Shown: positions 1-9,198, counted from the first letter of the stretch. The stretch is DNA of 13,740 nt from Rodentolepis nana (GCA_900617975.1 UZAE01001347.1:1-13740), one strand, 5' to 3'. The notes: generated by a model from the sequence alone, not told the origin. Numbers and translations are program-made.

Positions 1-240
1 TCAATGCATGTATGCAACACATTGAGCTTCTCTGCAATATTTCGTGTTGTGGTGAGACGATTGGATCGATAATGGCCTTGAATGGGTTTCATCCACTTCG
101 ACTGGGCGCCCAGATCGTTGTGTTAAGTGAAAAATCACCGGAACGAAATCTTTCAAACCAATTTCGACACTGCCTTTCTTTTAAAGTCTTCATCTCCATA
201 TACGGCACATAACTTCTTTTGTGCTCCCTATATATGCGGC
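1..240 (-). mobile_element. Decayed mariner transposase fragment (N-terminal HTH domain), cut by window edge
   Basis: The minus strand encodes pieces of the N-terminal DNA-binding domain of a mariner-family (Tc1/mariner) transposase, in order but in different frames. LCAVYGDEDFK is at 212-180, QCRNWFERFRSGDF at 172-131, SGRPVEVDE at 114-88, KAII at 79-68, and TTRNIAEKLNVLHTCIE at 53-3. These match the family pattern of a first helix-turn-helix, the WF.(K/R)FRSGDF stretch, the SGRP.EVD linker and the second TTRE(I/L)AE.L.VSH.T helix-turn-helix. Moving between them needs at least four frame changes, so the copy cannot encode a working protein. The catalytic DDD domain would lie left of position 1 and is not visible. 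I did not identify the terminal inverted repeat, which should lie at higher coordinates, perhaps between 240 and 370. The family call is firm; the subfamily is not. Confidence 0.85.
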
Positions 241-369
241 ACAGTTTGTGCTTGCGATGCGTTCTTGCCTTTTCGGAAGTAATAAATAAAATGTGCCTGG
301 AATTGCACGTCCTGTTCTTTATTTTAATATTAAGATAAAAACAAAACTAAAGAACTAAACAAAACAACA

Positions 370-600
370 TTTTTTACTAATTAACCTAGAAGCCCATACA
401 GAAAGAAATTTTTTACTAATTAACCTAGAAGCCCATACAGTTAAAAAATATAGGTTAGATGCTCTGGCCACGTTAACAAAACATTTTTTACTAATTAACC
501 TAGAAGCCCATACAGTAAGAAATTTTTACTAATTAACTTAGAAGCCCATACAGTAAGAAAAAAATATAGGTTAGATGCTCTGGCCATACGTTAAGAAAAC
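370..600. repeat. Two-copy 114-bp higher-order tandem repeat (A-A-B, A-A-B)
   Basis: Unit A reads TTTTTACTAATTAACCTAGA followed by AGCCCATACAG. It occurs at 370-401, 409-440, 484-515 and 523-553; the fourth copy has one T fewer and a C-to-T change. After each pair of A units comes unit B, which contains ATAGGTTAGATGCTCTGGCC, at 441-483 and 554-600. A1 to A3 and A2 to A4 are both 114 bp apart, so a 114-bp block was duplicated after A itself had been duplicated with 39-bp spacing. The TAACCTA in A and the TAGGTTA in B are inverted 7-mers and could pair. The flanks share A-rich AAAACA-type sequence. No coding function is visible. Confidence 0.9.
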
Positions 601-2218
601 AAAAGAAAGTATAGAGTGAATCTGTCAACAAAAACGGTTGCCAACCCAATATTTGGTGCTTGTGAAAAATCTTACTTTCGCGAATTTGGGAGATTGGCGC
701 TTCCTACTGCTAACATCCACAGATATAGTGATCTGTCCGAGAAGGGACAATGCTCAATGCTCATTGGTGTGCACCCCAGTGGTGTTGGCAGACAACTCCA
801 AGAAGGGTGGTAGAATACCAGTTCCTATCAAGACTACACCAGGATACCTTCACTCTACCCAAGTCAAGTGTTGTGAGCGTCGAAAGTTTAAAATGCCCAT
901 TTCTGAAAAAAGGTTCAATGAACTACAAACCCGAAATTAGGACAAAAATAGTGTTAGTTGATAGCTAATCTAGACTGAGATCAGACGAAATCAGTAATAA
1001 AATTCAACTAAAATCAGTCGTTTTTTAAGAAAAGAAAGTTTGATGAAAAATGACAAATCGAAGGCACCGTTTTCACGATCTAGAGCAATGATTAAGACGA
1101 TTACTATTTCACTTTCCAACATATTTATAGTTAATAGGTTAATACCGTGATAAAATATACTAGACATAGGAGCTAAAATAGAACCACTACTAGTCTTTAG
1201 ATCAATAGCGATTTGCAAAGTTAGCTAATAAAAGGATAATTTTGAACAATCTAATTTAATTTATTAGATAATAATTTCTTATCAGAATGCCTTTGCATAA
1301 AGTAAGTCGTCCATAAAGCAGTTAGAACTCACTTGACCTTACTTTTCAGATAAGTTGGAGCCAAAATGACAATTTATGTACTAAACTGGACAAATAACAG
1401 GAAATAAATCAATTCAAACAAGTATTCAAACTTTGCAAGACACTATGAATATACAAGTTCAAATCAATTTTACGGAATAGGATTAGAGCTTTATACTGCT
1501 TCCAGGATGCCCTCAATATTAAGCTAGTAACTGAAAAACCTGAGTTAGTTAAAGACCATCCACTTCACGGTGTTAACTGACTTCAATGTGACAAAAATTG
1601 GAAGACTGGGAAGTGTCTGAAAACGTCCAATCAATTAAGGTATAAAGAGGTCTGTATCACTTAAGGGCCAGTTTTGTGTAGCTTTATCTCATGAACAAAG
1701 GAGAATTCCGAGGACATTCTGTCTTATGCTTAAGAAATACAATTTTTTTACAATCTCAAAGACAGCTGCAAATGATGAGAAAAAAGGACAATTCTCAACA
1801 GTAGCCGCCTTATAAGTCAAAGGGTGCTAGCCGAATCAAGTAACAAAATTTTATCACTTACCAGACTTGAAAACAATCAATCAACGAGATACTACAGTCT
1901 CATTTAGAAATATATCCAAGTTCTATTGAGGAAAGGGTTTACTACAACTACTCTAAGGGATAGAAAATATTGATGCTCCTCCAGTTGAGAGCACGACAAT
2001 TGGTGACCAGTTCATAAAAATAGCTTCTAATTGTCATCAAGCAAAATAATCAAAGATGACACTTAGTGTGAATCACAAATGAAAAATGAGTGAATTGGAC
2101 AATACAGCTAACTGCAATCATCAGGCCTGGGAAAATCAGTTCCCAATAAAGTTTTTATCTTAGAGCAGCAATACACTATCTTTGTATTAATTTTGAAGAA
2201 AAACAATGAATTAAACGA
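601..2218. other. Stretch without a recognised gene; probable long TRMT6 intron or 3' flank
   Basis: No exon could be recognised here on either strand. Positions 640-930 are richer in G+C than the surroundings and carry overlapping open frames (100 codons in one plus frame), but none resembles a family I know. The remainder is AT-rich with frequent stops. The TRMT6 exon ending at 2225 has a consensus donor pointing into this stretch, and the continuation of that protein was searched for here without success. It is therefore probably intronic, or the gene is truncated. Confidence 0.5.
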
Positions 2219-2224
2219 ACTTAC

Positions 2225-3141
2225 GTGGCCTTGCAGACCATATTCATATCACAGAGATTCCGAGTGGTATGCGGTCGAACAGTAAAAATACAGAGGTAAT
2301 TTTTTTTCTTCTTATTCAAGTACTTTTCCTGAGAATATTTGGTCTTCATATGAAAAGTTGTGCTCTTCTCAACCAATTTCGAAATAATTGCCTCGAAAAA
2401 TAAAATAACTAGATTTAGCTTTTTAATTGGATTTTGGAAATTTAGATCATTAATGTAAACCCCTACATCCCCTTTAAAGCCAGTAGACCTAAGGCTCTGG
2501 ATGTCCTCTGCAGTAAGTATCTGATTGTCACTTCGATCAAGAAGATTTCGATTATCCCTGGAAGATTCTAATTCATATGGCTCCAAATTGACGGTTATTT
2601 CCTCTTCTTTTACCTGGGTAACTGTGGTACCATCATAAAGAAAAGTAGACCCCATGGGATAACCGATCAACTGCGACATCGGGACCTTGTCCTTACCAAC
2701 ACCAAGATTTCTGCAAAATGAAACAACAAAAGTAAAACTACTTAAGATATGCAGTAAAGGCCACCTTAGAACCTCACTTGTTTGATTTGATGGTCACAAT
2801 CTGAAAATTATCACCCCTTTGAACAATAACCTTATCGCCTTCTTCAATTGGTTTCCAGACAGCTAAAAAATACAAGCACCACTCAACAGAAGATCGACAA
2901 ATTTCTGTAGATAATTTGTATAGTTGCTACTTAAACTTGTGATTTCGTTAGCTTGAACGCAATCTAGACGATTTCGGAAGCACATTAGTGTTAGGGGCTA
3001 GAAATATTAAGTCACAGCTAATTAGACTTCTAAAAGCCCACCAAAATTTAGCAAAAATAACTTACACGTCAATAAAGATCCATTGGTAAACACAATATTA
3101 ACACAACTTCATATACCAAGTTTTTTTGAACTTATGGACAT
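2225..3141 (-). CDS. TRMT6: tRNA (adenine58-N1)-methyltransferase non-catalytic subunit TRM6, 5' part, four exons
   Basis: Exons, in order: 3141-3117 (start, tentative), 2862-2778, 2710-2467 and 2391-2225, with phases that agree throughout, giving 173 codons plus 2 bases. Introns are 254, 67 and 75 bp, all GT-AG. TRM6 (yeast Gcd10) pairs with catalytic TRM61 to make m1A58 in tRNA, in the nucleus. The sequence shows family landmarks in order: EEGDKVIVQRGDNFQIV, IGYPMGSTF, DNRNLLD, LTAEDIQSLRSTGFKGD, then after the 75-bp intron AIISKLVEKSTTF and KYSQEKYLNKKKKNY. Spacing fits human TRMT6 as I remember it only if that intron is removed (KGD joined to AII). The start MSISSKKL is inferred: it is the nearest upstream ATG that reaches a donor in the needed phase. 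The last exon ends at a perfect GTAAGT donor (2224-2219). The rest of the gene, well over half, was not found. TRMT6 identity is near certain; the first exon is about even odds. Confidence 0.85.
2392..2466 (-). other. 75-bp TRMT6 intron, a multiple of three and free of stops
   Basis: It starts GTAGGG at 2466 and ends TTCGAG at 2392. Read in the flanking frame it gives 25 codons with no stop, so the genomic reading frame runs straight through it. Removal restores the spacing between FKGD and the AIISKLVEKSTTF block expected for TRM6 proteins. Retention would insert a hydrophobic segment containing LNLVILFF. Confidence 0.75.
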
Positions 3142-4874
3142 AATAACAACTAATTGAAAAGAACAAAAAGGAATAACACCAAAGGGACGAGATCTTGAAG
3201 TTTTTACACATAACTTAATGAAAACCAGTCAGGCGATCGATGGATAAAGGCAAAAAGGAACTATATTTACTTCAGAGTAAGTATTCGAAAAAACGCACAC
3301 TGCATTTTGTCCAAGTAGGTCAATAGATGTTACCCGTAGGCTGAAACTGCTTAATATTTTGAAATAAGAGGTTAGAGTTCCTTTTAATGTCCTAGAAAAC
3401 ACTACATGTATTATAAATAAGAGCTTTTTATTACATAGAAAATGTGCTAAAAGAAAGCATGCCTAAAACAGTTGTTTTCAAAATATTTTAATAGTGGTAG
3501 CCCAAATAAATAAAATTTTCAAAATATAGATAAACCTATTCTTATATTGAAGTTCGATTTACTGAATGCAAAAAAAGTTTCGGCTATAAATTTTACTAAT
3601 GTTTGGAACGTAATTTTCACGATCTTGATAGTAATTCATGTTTAAAATTTATTTTCTATCTAATATCGTTTCATTCAAGAATAATCACAATTTTTGATTC
3701 AATCGAATTATAATTATTCATTCTATCCTGAAATGCATGTGCTATCAACTGCAAACGCTAATCAGCAATCTTTACGATTCAAAATATGAAATATTATGCT
3801 TTGGTCAAAGTGCTTCAAGGAGGAGACAGTATCGTTGATTTTGACAAAGATTACAAATACAATCAAAAACTTTTATTCTTTGATAAATATCGACTAAAGC
3901 TCAAATTTCCAACACAGTAAATGGGACTCATTAGTTTGAGATACGAATTGTAAGGACATTTCTCAAATAGAAAAATTTTAATTGAGTGAGGCATATTGCT
4001 CACCAATTTTGTAATATGTAAATTTCCAAAGTAAATAAGAGTAGGTACCTTAGACTGAAAACGTTCAATGTTGGCTACTATTGTACTACCTGTAAACAGG
4101 ACTTTTGCAGTTTTTCAACTTAATTGTAAAATTCGTAATGGTTTTGAATAACTTCGTTAAAATTTTAAATTAACTTTGCGTATCTAACTCCAATTGATTA
4201 TATAACTTAAATTAGTGAAGAGTTTTTGTAGTCGTGGCTGGTAAACACTATTCAGTTATTTAAACACCTAAGGTAGAAAAAATTCGCCGATGGCTCATTA
4301 ATGCAGCAAGAGGTGATTTAGATATTAAAATGGCTATCAACAAATGTTTCTTTCAAATTTATTTATAAAAACGCTTATAATTATTCCCATAGCCCTTTAA
4401 GGTCATGAATAAAGCTAACCTTCCAGTTTAGAATTCTTCATTAAATTCAAATTCGGTAAGATCAAATCCTTTAGTATGAAATAAACACATAGGTCATGAC
4501 TGTATATTCGTTCCATCCTCCTTTTTTGAATCAGCTTAGTAAACTGTTTCAAGTGACAAGTCACTCGAGAATGTAAAACACACGGAAATAGTTAACGCTG
4601 AACAGAATAATTTTAGCAGAAAATACAGCTTTCATCTTAAAATTTCAAAATTTAAGCCTAAAGACATGTGTAATTAGGTAATTAGGCACTTCAATTTCCT
4701 GCAAATTTCTTATTCCTAAATACTAAGCCTTCCTGAATTTGCGCTAAAAATATAGGCATTAGCCATTAAACTTGACGTTTATCTCCCACTTTGCTTAATT
4801 TCCCTTATTTTAATTTTGTTGTCAAAGTTTAGCTGCTTGTCTAAGCACCTTGATAGTTAATTTTTGCTTATGAT
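3142..4874. other. AT-rich intergenic stretch, nothing recognised
   Basis: This is the left part of the interval between the divergent TRMT6 and esterase-like genes. Stops are frequent in all frames, and no exon, RNA gene or mobile element was recognised. The TRMT6 promoter should lie just right of 3141, but I see no distinctive box. Confidence 0.5.

Positions 4875-4930
<56 letters not shown>
4875..4930. repeat. Compound microsatellite (AC)10(AT)18
   Basis: Ten AC units at 4875-4894 run directly into eighteen AT units at 4895-4930, ending in ACATGC. The alternating purine-pyrimidine tract is prone to length change and to unusual DNA structure. It lies about 550 bp upstream of the esterase-like gene. 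Confidence 0.97.
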
Positions 4931-4934
<4 letters not shown>

Positions 4935-5482
4935 GCAAACGTTTATATTTATATATAATTTTTGTTACGATTCACAGTTTATCTACGAGTTTCACTTCGA
5001 TCAACGCAAACCGTTTTATTGTTCTAATCTTATTTTAGATTTATAAAATTAATGAAGTATGATATGATTTACTATTGTTAAATCGGGCACAATAAAGTTA
5101 ACTTGTAAGTTTCGAGAAGTTATGTGAAGTATGTAATGGAATCAAACGACAAATTTTGAGATAAATATTCGTAAACTGACAAAACTGGTCTAGAGTAATC
5201 GTAAAAGCGTTAAATTGTGATTGCGTAATTTGGAATTTTATCAAGTGCTAATTGAACCGATTTGTCATTGTGTCATTTTAAATAATTTCAATTTGTCTTC
5301 TCACTACTTAAACACCAAAGCTCAGGTTACGTTCACTTTTGCTTTGAATAGTACTTTAGAAACAGGAACTACTTGTATTATCATGTAATGTTATTATTCA
5401 ATTATAACATATGTTTTAACAAAATGCATGATTGCATGAAAATGACCTTGAATAACCCCGCATTCGATAATTTAATATATTC
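4931..5482 (+). promoter_or_regulatory. Upstream region of the esterase-like gene, no defined promoter box
   Basis: Continuous AT-rich DNA lies between the microsatellite and the start codon at 5483. An in-frame stop at 5468-5470 limits the reading frame upstream. TTTAATATAT at 5471-5480 is TATA-like but touches the ATG, so it is too close to serve as a TATA box. The promoter presumably lies in this interval, by position only. Confidence 0.3.
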
Positions 5483-7360
5483 ATGCAATCGAAAAACTTC
5501 AAAATAAGTCCCATGTCTCCGTTATCAAATTTCGAAAATAAAAACGTTCTGAAGCAAGCAAGTTTTTCCTCCGAAGGAACTCTTTCTCTTTCCAATTTCA
5601 AGGTGTCATTTCTTGAAAGAAGGGTTCCTGTATTAGTTTGCGCCACAGTTATAATCTTACTTATTCTCTTCGCCGTGAGCGTTTATGCAATTTATATTTC
5701 CCTTTTCCACTTTGGGTATATTTATGCTACTAAGGAACCAAATGCAGAAATTGGCTGTGGAGTTGTGAAGGGTTTTATTGACAGGGATGTTGTACATTAT
5801 CTTGGAATACCTTATGCTCTTCCACCAATTAACAGCCTTAGGTTTCAAAAACCTGTTGAGCTCACTACATACGATCTTTGTGTAAAAGCTTGGAATACTC
5901 CTAGAAGTCGTGATAAAAGTGTTCTGAAGGCCTTATCATATCGCAATGTTTGTATGCAGTTAGTTCCCATTTCGAATGAAATTATTGGAAGCGAAGACTG
6001 CCTCTATCTAAACATATTTGTACCTCTAACTCACAAAGTAGATGAACTTCATCCCGTTATTTTTATAATCGGTGGTTTCTTTTTCAATTATGGTGGTTCA
6101 TTTAATGGGTCAACATTCCTTCATCAACCAGATTCTACAACTGTGACTGATTTGAATGCTATAGTGATTACCTTTAACTATCGATTAGGCCCTTTCGGTT
6201 TCTTGACCAATCCTTTAACAAAAGTTGCAAATATAGGGATTCGTGATCAACTAGCAGCTCTACGGTGGGTCAGGATGAATATTCGAAATTTTGGGGGTGA
6301 TCCACTTAAAATAACTGCTTTCTCTTATGGTTCAGGAGCAACAAGCACTATAGCCTTGCTTGGCTCTCCTTTAGCTCAAAATCTTTTTGCCAAGGCCTGG
6401 ATAAGTGCTCCCGCTCTTTGCAAACCAGAGATCACCCTCTCCGATGCTATCGAGACTTCAAAGCAGGTTTTTAAATGTACGAATTCCGCGTGCACTCAAA
6501 CAGAAGAGGAGATCATTCGAATTTGGAACTGGACTTCAGTCGAACCTTGGATCAAACAGCTCTTCACCATTCCCTCTCTTTCATCACCTTATTGTCTTCC
6601 TGGCTTACCATGCACTGGAGGTATTTTAGTTGTCGACGATGAGGTTATAACCAATTCAAGCTGGAATTCTCCTCTCTCCCCAATTCCAATAGTTGTCGGC
6701 CAAAATTCTCACGAAGCTGAAGCCTATCCATTTCCTAACACCGTTCAGCTATGGACCTTTATGACCATGTCTGAGTATATTCAAAATATTTTCGATAATC
6801 ACAGTGAAGAAATTAGTCTAATTAACGACCATTACCTTTCTAAAGAAAAAACGGCAGAAAATATGAATGCGAATACATCACTCAATGTGCATAACGTTGT
6901 GACTAAATATTCTGAAATTGTCACTGATATTCGCGTTACCTGTCCATTGCAAGCTTATGCGCAGTTTCTTCGTAAAATTCAGCCTATTCAACGATATTAC
7001 ATTCGTAGTCGACATGTTAATTTCAATCCCTATAGTCTGGACTCCTTTGTCTCTTCTGCATTTCACGGTTGGGATGCCTTTCTTCTTTTTAAGATTTATC
7101 GTTATCACCCCGATTATATCTATGCCTCTGACAGGTCAACTCTGCCGGACAAAACTCTGGAAAAACTCAGTGAAAATTTCTGCTCTTCTTTGAAACACTT
7201 TATTTGGAGTGGAACGTTATTTCCTGGGAAGAAGAACACCCTGCTAACATTCTTTGAAAATGAAGTGGTCTATTCAACGTCATTGGACAATTTATCTATG
7301 TGCAAAGAGTGGAACGGCCTAATTGCCCATTCTCCATATCGTCATGCCTGGAAGGCCTAA
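5483..7360 (+). CDS. Serine-less carboxylesterase/cholinesterase-like type II membrane protein (neurotactin-like)
   Basis: This 625-residue single exon has a cytoplasmic tail (1-47, Ser-rich), one hydrophobic segment (about 48-75, ending in a Tyr/Phe-rich stretch) and a type-B carboxylesterase fold outside the cell. Fold landmarks are GIPYALPP at 108-115, SEDCLYLNIFVP at 170-181 (family signature; Cys173 probably pairs with Cys157), FNYRLGPFGF at 231-240, RDQLAALRWVRMNI and NFGGDP to 274. The nucleophile elbow, usually FGESAGA, reads FSYGSGA at 280-286, placing glycine (283) where the catalytic serine belongs. The oxyanion HGGGF is GGFFF at 197-201. Glu411 (NSHE) and His528 (FHGW) of the triad appear retained. 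Possible N-glycosylation sites are N208, N349, N391, N439 and N464. It is therefore probably non-enzymatic, perhaps an adhesion or ligand-binding protein like Drosophila neurotactin; neuroligins carry their membrane segment at the other end. The start is the first Met after an in-frame stop; Met11 is an alternative. The frame is intact, so it is not an obvious pseudogene. Confidence 0.9.
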   Translation: MQSKNFKISPMSPLSNFENKNVLKQASFSSEGTLSLSNFKVSFLERRVPVLVCATVIILLILFAVSVYAIYISLFHFGYIYATKEPNAEIGCGVVKGFIDRDVVHYLGIPYALPPINSLRFQKPVELTTYDLCVKAWNTPRSRDKSVLKALSYRNVCMQLVPISNEIIGSEDCLYLNIFVPLTHKVDELHPVIFIIGGFFFNYGGSFNGSTFLHQPDSTTVTDLNAIVITFNYRLGPFGFLTNPLTKVANIGIRDQLAALRWVRMNIRNFGGDPLKITAFSYGSGATSTIALLGSPLAQNLFAKAWISAPALCKPEITLSDAIETSKQVFKCTNSACTQTEEEIIRIWNWTSVEPWIKQLFTIPSLSSPYCLPGLPCTGGILVVDDEVITNSSWNSPLSPIPIVVGQNSHEAEAYPFPNTVQLWTFMTMSEYIQNIFDNHSEEISLINDHYLSKEKTAENMNANTSLNVHNVVTKYSEIVTDIRVTCPLQAYAQFLRKIQPIQRYYIRSRHVNFNPYSLDSFVSSAFHGWDAFLLFKIYRYHPDYIYASDRSTLPDKTLEKLSENFCSSLKHFIWSGTLFPGKKNTLLTFFENEVVYSTSLDNLSMCKEWNGLIAHSPYRHAWKA

Positions 7361-7483
7361 TCAAAAATGCATTCCATGGCCTCCTTTCTTCGAACGTAAC
7401 AAATCCATAGTTAGATTATGCTATCTATTGTAATATTAACCTATGTTATCCGCATTTTTATTTTCAGAAAGTAATTTATTGCA

Positions 7484-7489
7484 AATAAA
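7484..7489 (+). terminator. AATAAA poly(A) signal of the esterase-like gene
   Basis: A canonical hexamer lies 124 bp after the stop codon, and GGGTTGGTTCGTT, a GT-rich stretch of the kind found downstream of cleavage sites, follows at once. The implied 3' UTR is short, about 140 bp. Confidence 0.7.
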
Positions 7490-7629
7490 GGGTTGGTTCG
7501 TTAAAGATCAGGCTAATCTATAACATATCAATGATTGAAAATTTCTACAACAAATTTGGTGCGTAAGAAAGAGGTTAATAACCGATTTCCTTCCACCTCT
7601 TGATGGCCTTAGAAAAATAGAGCTCTTAT

Positions 7630-7649
7630 ATTATACGTATACGTATAAT
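7630..7649. repeat. 20-bp perfect palindrome
   Basis: ATTATACGTATACGTATAAT is identical to its own reverse complement, with centre TATA. It lies about 140 bp beyond the poly(A) signal of the esterase-like gene. It could be a dimeric protein-binding site or a chance product of TA/CG dinucleotide repeats. Confidence 0.9.
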
Positions 7650-8808
7650 TTAGAAATGCATATAACAATGCGAAAGGCCTTACAAGTTTTAATGAAGGGG
7701 AAGGGCAGACAGACTCAGTAGGTACTAAATCAGGCGCATCATGGAAGCCAATAATTAGCTGATGAAGTCAAAGCATAAGAAGTGCCATTTTATTTGAATT
7801 ATGAAAACATCGAGTGTTTCTCTTTTCTCTTCAAAAATGGGAATGGGCTATGGAACAATGCTTTAATGTTCGAAATTTGCAAGCTATTTCCCAGACTCAA
7901 GAGTGAGGTCATTTTCAAATATTCCGAGTTTGCTGACCAGTTGATTTACTCCCATATGTGGTCATGTAGCTTCGATTTATTCGCATCTTGTCACCTTTTT
8001 TGATCTACGCAGGTGAATTAGTAACTTGAGTTTCTTGAAAGACTTGAGGTATCGATACGTTCTTTCGAGGATGCGGCCATTCATTTAGAGTTAACATGAT
8101 GCTCTATTTGAGACAGACTTTAACGATTCATTTATGCAGTAAAGAACTGGGCAATTTCCATTCCATATTTGGTTGAAATCTATTTGTTTAAACATAATAT
8201 TTGCAATTCTATAGGTCTTTTCTAGCTATGGAGGCTCTTGATAACACTTTGAATAGAAAATTAAAAAATTGCATTTCTACAATTTATCACAGTTTAAAGA
8301 TCTCGTGTCCTACTAATTGCATATGCTAATTTGTTCATCAACTTGGAACTGATTCAGGAAAAATTCATCAGTAAAAGAGTGATACCAAGTGTTTTGTAGA
8401 ACAGAATTTCACAATAGCTATCCATTCAAAGCCCTATGCTCATAATTAACTTCGATTAAGGTAATTGAGGACTGAAATATTATTTGGGTTCAGGAAAAGC
8501 ATTTTGGGTAGTAATCTCGAACACTTTCACCATAAAAAATGTAATATTCAAAAACCACAAATCTCGCAATTCAAAGTTTTTCGTTGATATTGGGAAGACT
8601 TAGAGTAACTGTAGTGTGATTCTTTTCCGCGAATACAATAAGGAACAAAGAGAAAATGTAAAGTAGCCTTTTGAATTCCGAACTATGTTTTAGAATCATA
8701 TCAGTCAAGTGAGCACTAAACATCGTGTTGACAATAACTGTGCTAAGAATAGCATCACTAAGAATTTTTCGGTTTTTGTATTGATTGCGTGTATTGTTTT
8801 ATCTACAC

Positions 8809-8827
8809 GGAGGAGGGAGGGATGGGG
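8809..8827 (+). other. G-rich tract with G-quadruplex potential
   Basis: Five G runs lie within 19 bases (GG, GG, GGG, GGG, GGGG), separated by one or two bases. The surrounding stretch to about 8842 is almost pure purine. A two-tetrad quadruplex, or a three-tetrad one with a bulge, is possible. No gene is linked to it. Confidence 0.4.
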
Positions 8828-9172
8828 CAGAGGTAGAGAAAAATGTCAGGTCTTCAAAGGAGTCCTTACACGACTTCTGGATTTATAAAAGGCTTCCTTT
8901 ATTTGTAGAATTTGATTAAAGCATTTTTAATATTCCGATGTTCCAAGGTTCATATATGAGGTTTCAATCCAAAGATTACCGAGACGGCCCATGCTCATGA
9001 TGTTCACAATTTTTAGAACGAGTGCGATTGCTCGTCATAACTAATAGAGCCACTGTAGTTCCTCAACATGGACTCTCATTTGCTCAATAATACGAAAAAA
9101 TCCTCTTTGATAGAAGCCACTAATTTAAGAGCGGCAAAATATTACCATTCAAATGTGCCCTTAAAAGTTCTC

Positions 9173-9198
9173 AATATATGTACATATGTACATATATT
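9173..9198. repeat. 26-bp perfect palindrome centred on CATATG
   Basis: The left arm AATATATGTACAT continues into its exact reverse complement with no spacer; the symmetry stops at both flanks. As single strand it would fold into an uninterrupted hairpin. It is built of TATG/TACA steps, so slippage plus chance is a plausible origin. Confidence 0.92.

Noticed and set aside
370..600. CRISPR-like array
   Set aside because: Units are compound and spacers are not unique; the region is a nested tandem duplication in a eukaryotic genome.
991..1218. 75-codon minus-strand frame as the next TRMT6 exon
   Set aside because: Its sequence does not match the expected continuation of TRM6.
2221..2679. Continuous 152-codon minus-strand frame as a complete gene
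   Set aside because: It includes the 75-bp intron and runs 4 bases past a GTAAGT donor; family spacing and upstream exons show a spliced gene instead.
4864..5046. 60-codon frame starting in the microsatellite
   Set aside because: Its first part is only translated (AC)n(AT)n repeat; the rest has no features.
5416..5848. Minus-strand frames over the start of the esterase-like gene
   Set aside because: Antisense shadows of the N-terminal coding region.
6405..7193. Several 74-91 codon frames inside the esterase-like gene
   Set aside because: Other-frame shadows of a clear 625-codon gene.
7782..8003. 73-codon plus frame
   Set aside because: Phe/Leu-rich translation of AT-rich DNA with no splice or domain support.
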